Shown piece by piece: positions 7,713-13,424 of a DNA stretch of 13,424 nucleotides (positions are counted from its first letter, which is position 1; each line of letters begins with the position of its first letter). Origin of the DNA: Rodentolepis nana. Taxonomy: Eukaryota; Platyhelminthes; Cestoda; Cyclophyllidea; Hymenolepididae. Where the stretch lies: the NCBI GenBank assembly GCA_900617975.1, contig UZAE01001416.1:1-13424 (forward strand). The letters run 5' to 3'. The position numbers and the translations under genes were made by a program. A model generated the notes under the pieces. That model searched no databases. It was given only the letters and a program-made list of their open reading frames with translations, and was not told the origin of the DNA.

Positions 7713-8676
7713 ATGGGCAAAGTCAATTTGGATAGGGGTAAGCATAACAAATTCTGCTTTGGGTATTTGCAGTTGAACTGTTATAATTTTGCTCCAACTC
7801 GTGAGGTTCTGTGCTTATATGCGCATTTTACTAGAGTGCATCAGAACGTAAATCAATTTCATTGTTTTGTAGATTCAAACGAGATACCCCCATGCAGCCA
7901 AATAGGTAAATCGAATACGTTTCCTGATATGTGGAGTTAGTATTCGAAGTCTTATGCATTTTTTTATTTCTTACCTTATTTTTCTTAATTATTAATTTGA
8001 ATTTCCCTATTGTTCTATTTTGAAAGAAAATTTTCTAGTATTACTTTTCAATATAATATTCAAGATTACATGATCACCTTTATATCTCAGGAGTCTCGTT
8101 AACCGAACCTCCACCAAAATACGAAGGTAAATTGCAATAACTGTTTCCAAAACGCAAGTCTTAGCGACTAGAGTAAGTGGTGAATTTCAGTAAGTTAGAC
8201 GATTTTTCATGTACACAGGTAGTTGTTTTCTTCGATAATTTGATTTGTTAAAATTGGTATTTCTAATGTTTCGAATTCTCACTTTAGATGCAGTTAGTAT
8301 TGAGCAAGCACAGCGCGTTGGTGTGTTTTAATATATTTGCTTTAATTCAATAGCCGCCGTTTATTAAATAATTTTTAAATTTCGCTTTTTCTCCTAGTCA
8401 CTTCCCAAGTAAACTTAGGTGACGAACCTGATTGTACGTCCTCCAACTGTTTTGGAAAATGTTCGGAGATGCTTAAAACAACTGAACGCGAAGACCGCGA
8501 AATTACATCTGCGTTACTCTTTATTTTTATTGCGTAATCTTTGACTGAATATCCTCTTTTTAATTTTGTTGTCAATAATTTGATGTTAAATGCTCTTGTT
8601 TCCGACTTTTAGGATTGGAACCATTCTGTTTGTTTTTTGCATTTTTGCCAAATGCCATTCCTTACTGGGCAATTAA
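7713..8676 (+). CDS. Small predicted tail-anchored membrane protein with a PPxY motif, six exons (7713-7737, 7873-7905, 8091-8126, 8288-8320, 8398-8533, 8613-8676)
   Basis: I do not recognise the family. The exons join in one frame to 108 residues. The first four introns are all phase 1; the last is phase 2. Donors are GTAAGC, GTAAAT, GTAAAT, GTGTGT and GTAATC (the last two weak). Acceptors follow T-rich tracts (TTTTGTAG, ATCTCAG, CACTTTAG, CTCCTAG, ACTTTTAG). An in-frame TAA stands just before the ATG. Residues 26-34 read PPPKYEDAV, a PPxY motif that in other proteins binds WW domains of Nedd4-type ubiquitin ligases. Cysteines lie at 55, 60 and 64. Residues 72-77 (EREDRE) are charged and are followed by an uncharged, hydrophobic helix at about 80-100, joined across the last intron. 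Only eight residues follow the helix and there is no signal peptide, so a tail anchor with a cytosolic N-terminus is inferred. Confidence 0.68.
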
Positions 8677-8744
8677 CAACGTTGCTAATTGAGCAAGTTT
8701 CATACCTTGCCTTTATACGTAAAACTTTGAGTATTTTGTAAAAA

Positions 8745-8750
8745 AATAAA
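8745..8750 (+). terminator. Poly(A) signal of the small membrane-protein gene
   Basis: AATAAA lies 69 bp after the stop codon (8674-8676), within an A-rich stretch and followed by T/G-rich DNA. It is the first such hexamer after the CDS and gives a 3' untranslated region of about 90 nt. Confidence 0.55.
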
Positions 8751-8765
8751 AGAAGTATTTATAAC

Positions 8766-9214
8766 AAGAATGTACTTATGAAGCTTTGTAACAGGAAAGG
8801 TTGGTATTGTGGGTAATTTGTCGGGTGCTAATTATTGGGTTTCCGTTAAGGGGCAAACCAAACTGTTTGCGGCATTTATTGTATTCCACTTTTTGTAAAA
8901 ATTACGTGTGTTCAATTTCAACATTCGTTGCTAAATTCAAGTGAATTCTTTAACGCGTACGTTAGAAAATTCGATTTCATTTAAAGTGATAATTGCAGGT
9001 GTTGAAAGGGTTAGTATCGCATATCTGGCCGGTTCCCGTTATTCCTCTTCTATTTAACACAAATAAGAAGGCCGGAAGATGGAGGATCACCTGAATGCTT
9101 AACTTTAAACTCAAATTGCGTTGGTGATTACGAAGTAATGGAGGGGATTTTACATGCGACATTACAATTTTGGTCTCTTTCAGCAACCTTAGCCTTAGTA
9201 GTTTGATATTATGC
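8766..9214. other. No gene recognised
   Basis: AT-rich DNA with stops in the plus frames. The minus-strand ORF 8977-9216 shows no domain, biased composition or splice context that would support it. No repeat shared with the rest of the window was seen. Confidence 0.4.
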
Positions 9215-9640
9215 ATATCATAACAAATGCATGTTGCAATCTCTTAATGTGGTCAATTAGTGAATCGAATTTGTAACATAGACACAATATTTAGATAAGT
9301 GATTTAAATCGGGATTTGTATGAGGTATCTTTTGAGTTGAACCTAGATGACATTGGAAAAGCTATCATGTGCTGAGCCATATTTATGCCGTTGATTTTCT
9401 AAGTATATCAGAGTATATTCCGTGTTTGTTGAGAACTTCTTTCGAACCTCGGGAAAGAGTAAACTTGGGGAGTGCACAGCACTGCCTTGACTGAACAAAG
9501 AAATCGCATGGCACTCATGCTGTCTCAGAGGCGCGTGCCGTAATAAAAGTCACGTGGGGGGAGGGGGGGTGGGGGCAAGTGCTTCGTGAGCGTAGAGACG
9601 TCTGAACCAACCACCAATCAATAAACACCGCGTTTTTTCA
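9215..9640. repeat. Diverged direct repeat, copy 1 (copy 2 at 9775-10500, split by an insertion)
   Basis: Landmarks shared in order with copy 2 are atgttg(c/t)aat, cttaatgt, gcc/gtc followed by gttgattttctaagtatatcaga (9388-9412 and 9926-9950), gttgaacct or similar, ccttgactgaa (9484 and 10358), and ccaatcaa (9613 and 10471). Overall identity looks like about 70%. A G-rich run with quadruplex potential (9556-9575) is present only in this copy. Function is unknown; it may be an old mobile element. Confidence 0.65.
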
Positions 9641-9774
9641 ACAAACCTTTAGTACAAGACTAGTGGAAAATCTACCTTGTGAACACGGCATAAAAGTGTA
9701 TTCTCAAGTCACTAGTTATTGGTTCTAACCTCACATGAGTTCAAAAATAGTAATTAAATGGTATGATCTCATAT

Positions 9775-10500
9775 TGGTTGTCGTATAAATGTATGTTGTA
9801 ATATCTTAATGTAACGAATTTGCGAATCGAAATTCTAACACAGACTGGTAATTCTTTTAAATGCTTAAAATAGCGATTTTGAAGAGATTTCATCTGAATT
9901 GAACGGTTTCACAAGTAGTTTATGTCGTTGATTTTCTAAGTATATCAGAATATTTACATCAAATGGCAGTCTTTATGATAGTTATCATTAGCCCTTTAGT
10001 TGACTTCAGGCTTCACAGAGGGAGAGGAGTATCAAATCGAAAAAAGTCGAGAGGGGGGGGGGGTGAACAGAAGAGTGTTTTAAAGATGTAAAAGAGACAG
10101 ACACAAAGGTAGATGAAAGGTGAGGTGAGTACTGTGAAAGTGGTCGAATAAAACATACAGTGGAGTCATGACAGCTTGAACTCAGAAATCAACTGCCGGT
10201 TTACAGACTTTTTTGTCGCATGAGTATACGTTGCCCAGGGTGCACCACGTGGAGGTAAGTCTATCGCTAACCCCGTATATAAGAATGTACACTTCGGTTT
10301 TTAATAACATCTGTTGAACCTCTTGTAAGAGTGTTACCGGGGAGTGAAAATCACTACCTTGACTGAATAAATAAATCTCATGAACACTCAGACAGTCTCC
10401 AAGGTGTTCCGGGATAATTGTCACTGAGGGAGCAATTGCATAGTGAGAAAAGAGACCTCTGATTCAACAACCAATCAAAAGTCGCTGCACTGTTTAAAAA
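9775..10500. repeat. Diverged direct repeat, copy 2, interrupted by SINE-like element B
   Basis: The copy consists of 9775-9957 and 10275-10500. The bases between are a minus-strand SINE-like element. Copy 1 runs straight through the corresponding point (about 9403-9418), so it serves as an empty-site reference. The minus-strand ORF 10182-10424 spans the insertion boundary and is not taken as a gene. Confidence 0.65.
9958..10274 (-). mobile_element. SINE-like non-autonomous retroelement, copy B
   Basis: Read on minus, it starts ggggttagcgatagactt, has the ccacgtggtgcacc box, the C-rich middle, the shared tail agggctaatgataac then gactgccatttgat, and a very short A/T end. It is about 317 bp. 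Flanks 9940-9957 and 10275-10290 are an imperfect duplication (gtatatcagaat... and gtatataagaat...). It lies inside copy 2 of the 9215-9640 repeat. Confidence 0.83.
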
Positions 10501-10504
10501 AAGC

Positions 10505-11008
10505 TAAATGTAATTTTAATGAGATCTTGCTCCGTGTTAAGGAAACATAGTCCAAACCAACGCATTCCATGCCATGCATCTACTTCCTTAATATTTGAGC
10601 AGCAGCTGAACTGGCCTCGGTAGTATTTCCATGAAAGGGAATTTGTTATAGTGATTTCTAAGGATGAAACAAGGCTTATTCGTGTATCAATATGCTAAAA
10701 TACAATAAACTTGGGTCGTAATCACATTCAAAGGAGGGTAGATATCACAAGACAAGAGGTAAGTCTTTCTTGTGTACCCACCAAACAAGGTTTATTCTTG
10801 AATCCTTTGACTTGGGTCCAACTTAAAATGAATTCACAAAATATCAATAAAATCTTTTCAATCTCGCATTTTGTTGTCGTATGATAGTGATCAATGCTTT
10901 CATTAGATCCTACTGATGACATACATCTCAATGACACGTGAGTAATTAGTCAAAACCGCAGGGTTCTTCTAATGTAGATTAGTTGTTCAAAAGACATTTA
11001 GCTGCATT
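10505..11008. other. No gene recognised; contains a short direct repeat
   Basis: The 20-bp sequences at 10669-10688 and 10785-10804 (acaagg, t-rich, ttatt, tgtatc or tgaatc) differ at three positions. A strong donor-like AG/GTAAGT stands at 10757-10764, but no exon could be built onto it. The minus-strand ORF 10728-10937 has no recognisable features. Confidence 0.35.
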
Positions 11009-11678
11009 CCATGTTAGAGTGGAAAAGTAGATTTAATCATTAAACATAGAAAACACAGGTGTTCGAATTTCAATTTGCATTTCTTAGCCGATTCTGCCTT
11101 CAGGATAGTTGAAGTGCCAATTTAAAACAAAGGCTGTTTAAAGAGAGAAGTAACAATTTTTCGGTAGTAATTCGTTGTCCAATCTCACAGACGAGATCAA
11201 CTTGGTTTAATTACTGAAAGAGGCCCTTATCTCTAATGCAAATGGTATGAGTTCGTGTGACAGGTTGACTTTCATACTCATCACCATTGAACCCCCTAGT
11301 GGTCAGTACCAATCATTTCTTACACTATATCATTTTTTCAAGATCAAATAGCATGATTTTTTTCTAAACTGCATCCTCATCACCCAATTTTTGTACATGT
11401 TGCCATAAATGGAACGATATGGCAGCAAGCATTAATTGGTGTCAGAAGGGGGGGAGGCAGGCATCTCCAACTGCATTGCATTTCATATCTCGGATCTTAA
11501 TTACTCTCTATTCTTCTTAACTACTTCGACTCATTTGTTTAGTACCTTGAAATATTGTACTCTGTTTGATGGTAGAATAAGTATTTTTTTACTATAAGTG
11601 GCATTGCTGGCCTCCATGATAGACATTTGAATTGGGTAATTCGAGTCAAAAGGGCGATGAAAAATACGAGAATGAGTC
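11009..11678. repeat. Older duplicated block, copy 2 (copy 1 at 1841-2395 and 3248-3503)
   Basis: Bases 11009-11392 match copy 1 part a, 11402-11420 match the stretch around 2372-2390, and 11451-11678 match part b. About 850 bp of copy 1, from roughly 2395 to 3248 with ankyrin exons 1 and 2, have no counterpart here, and neither does the LINE. No coding sequence was recognised in this copy. Confidence 0.83.
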
Positions 11679-11857
11679 ACACTGGTAAGGACTCGTTTTA
11701 GGATATGAACTTAGATGTACTCTTAATTAGCACAGCCAGGCATCGAAAAATGGAAATCGATATTCACGTCTGTACACGAAAGATTTGGGCTCGAGTCAAA
11801 AAAGAGTGCACTGTCGATTTGTCGACGAAAAATTAAAGTTTGCATGTAGATCATTTA

Positions 11858-12184
11858 TTTATTTATTTAAATCAAATGGCAGGCATTTTGATAGTTATCA
11901 TAGTTGACTTCAGGCTTCACAGAGAAGAAGGAACATCAAAGTGAAAAAAGGTCGAGAGGGGAGGGGGGGGGGAACAGAAGAGTATTTCAAAGATGTAAAA
12001 GAGACAGACACACAGGTAGAGTGAAAAAGGTGATGTGAGTACTGTGGAAGTAGTCGAATATGACATACAGTGAGGTGATGGTGTTTTGAAGTCGGAAGTC
12101 AACTGCCGAATAATAGACTTTTTTGCCTTATGAGTATACGTTGCCCAGGGTGCGCCACGTGGAGGTAAGTTTATCACACTCCCC
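11858..12184 (-). mobile_element. SINE-like non-autonomous retroelement, copy C
   Basis: Read on minus, it starts ggggagtgtgataaactt, has a variant box (ccacgtggcgcacc), the C-rich middle, the tail tgaagcctgaagtcaact, then gcctgccatttgat and an (AAAT)n run. Compared with A and B it lacks the aagggcta part of the tail. Flanks 11842-11857 (gcatgtagatcattta) and 12185-12200 (gcattcagattattat) look like a decayed target-site duplication. The minus-strand ORF 11917-12222 is read through the element and beyond it and is not a real gene. Confidence 0.83.
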
Positions 12185-12374
12185 GCATTCAGATTATTAT
12201 TTTTCCAAATAAACGCAGTCACCTCCAGTTCAACTTGGAACTTATCAATTTATTGAAGATTAGCGAAACTTTATTATTATACAAAATAAATCTATTATTG
12301 AAACATTTTTGTTATTTACATTCACTACGTCGTGATTCGATTATTAATAGGGAATTATGAGATTTACTGCGCAT

Positions 12375-13424
12375 TCAACTACAGATACAGAAACTTGGAC
12401 GAATTCGCAGCTTATTCAGACCATGTGAAGGTTATTTGTAGAGATTTCAAAATAGATTTAATCAGGAGCGCATCAGAGTCGTCTATACGTTCTTCCTGTT
12501 ACATCCTTCTAGATTTCAAGAAAAATGAAGGAACTGCAGGGGTATTTCCTCTTTAAAATTTTCTATGCTCAGCAAGAATTTTTTCAAAGCTAACAGAAGT
12601 AGTGCTATTGACTACGATTGTTTCTATAACACCTGAGAACTACTGTAAATTCAGCAGTTAAATGAACCGAGTGGAATGAGGGAGTCGGTTAAATGCAATT
12701 TCATATAGATCTTCACACACCTCACTTGAAGTGAAGGCAATTTCGAGTTTTCACTTATCCAACCTGCATAGAGGGCACTTAATTGATAATTGAACTTACG
12801 TCCGTGAGGAAAAATAGGAGGTGATCACGTGACCTTTAACCATGAGCATTTTGCCACCCATTTGTAGTGAAGGCATAGAGTAATAATACCGCTGTTTAAA
12901 CATTGATAACTCTGGCATTGTTAAGTGGATTAACCTGTTTAATTGTTCACTTGTCTGACAGATCTGTCTACTTATTTGCCCCTATTTTGATGGTAGACAT
13001 TTCAACGTACCGCCACACTTTCCCCTATTTACTGAAATGGTTTAATGTAAAACAAAGGAAATTCGCCTTCGATTCACTTTTGGGCTTCGTCATGAATGTT
13101 ATGTATTTTCCACAATAATTCGGAGATTCCTTTTTGCGAATTGAGGAATGTTTACAGTCACCTTCTGAGTCGATCTTTGCGGCATAGTGAATTAAGGACA
13201 GTTAAGTACTGAGAGGGCAATAGAAAGGGAAGGTTATAGAGATTGTTCGCCATCTCCTTTTGAATCATAACCCCGATGGTGAATTCTATTGGCCTTCAGG
13301 TTTAGTGGCCAATGATAACACAAAATAGTAGCAACAGCATGGAGTAGATTAGAAGGAAATAAACTCAAACACACTATGGAGTCTCACATAAGTAAAGTCT
13401 TTTTGAAAACTATTTGCTTCCGAG
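12375..13424. repeat. Recent duplication, copy 2, cut by the window end
   Basis: Base-for-base partner of 5357-6406 with three substitutions. The difference at 12398 changes one codon (Asn to Asp) in the short ORF shared by both copies, which here is 12332-12556. The second shared ORF is 12903-13118. The sequence before 12375 (12201-12374) is AT-rich and unrelated to that before 5357. Confidence 0.93.

Noticed and set aside
7713..7940. 75-codon ORF read without splicing
   Set aside because: It reads through a clear GTAAGC donor and a TTTTGTAG acceptor. Only its first 25 bases and 33 bases near its end fit the spliced gene.
8375..8575. 66-codon minus-strand ORF
   Set aside because: It is the antisense shadow of exon 5 of the small membrane-protein gene.
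10757..10764. Perfect donor-like AG/GTAAGT
   Set aside because: No open exon with an acceptor or start codon of convincing quality could be attached to it on the plus strand.
11917..12222. 101-codon minus-strand ORF
   Set aside because: It lies almost wholly within SINE-like copy C, contains a proline run from the poly-C tract, and continues into flanking DNA.

Overview
The window looks like nuclear DNA of an invertebrate animal, quite possibly an arthropod. It is AT-rich, its genes are split by short GT-AG introns (72 to 185 bp, with one of 878 bp), and it carries a Jockey-like non-LTR retrotransposon and short retroelement copies with AAAT-type tails. No bacterial operon, rRNA, tRNA or CRISPR signal was seen. 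The exact taxon cannot be read from the sequence.

Layout. 1-1840: the 3' part of a dead LINE (end of the endonuclease, reverse transcriptase and ORF2 C-terminal tail), with two stops, three frameshifts and a large internal deletion. 1841-2395: the start of a duplicated block. 2590-4529: a four-exon gene for an ankyrin-repeat protein of 301 residues, whose long second intron carries more of the duplicated block. 4623-4934: a SINE-like element with a perfect 13-bp target-site duplication. 5053-5111: a G-rich tract. 5357-6406: a segment that recurs at 12375-13424 with only three differences in 1050 bp. 6407-7640: no gene recognised. 7713-8676: a gene with no long ORF, assembled from six small exons, for a predicted 108-residue protein with a PPxY motif and a C-terminal membrane helix. 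9215-10500: a diverged direct-repeat pair whose second member is split by a minus-strand SINE-like copy. 11009-11678: a second copy of the older block, lacking the ankyrin exons. 11858-12184: a third SINE-like copy (minus strand). 12375-13424: the second, nearly identical 1050-bp copy, which runs off the window.

How it fits together. The SINE-like copies and the LINE share their last 65 to 70 bp, so the short elements probably used the reverse transcriptase of that LINE family. The two host genes are both on the plus strand and have complete splice signals. Around them the sequence is built from duplications of different ages and retroelement insertions. The window starts inside a LINE and ends inside a near-identical repeat, as expected of a contig whose assembly broke at repeats. 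All gene models are read by eye from splice signals and reading frame; no transcript evidence was available.
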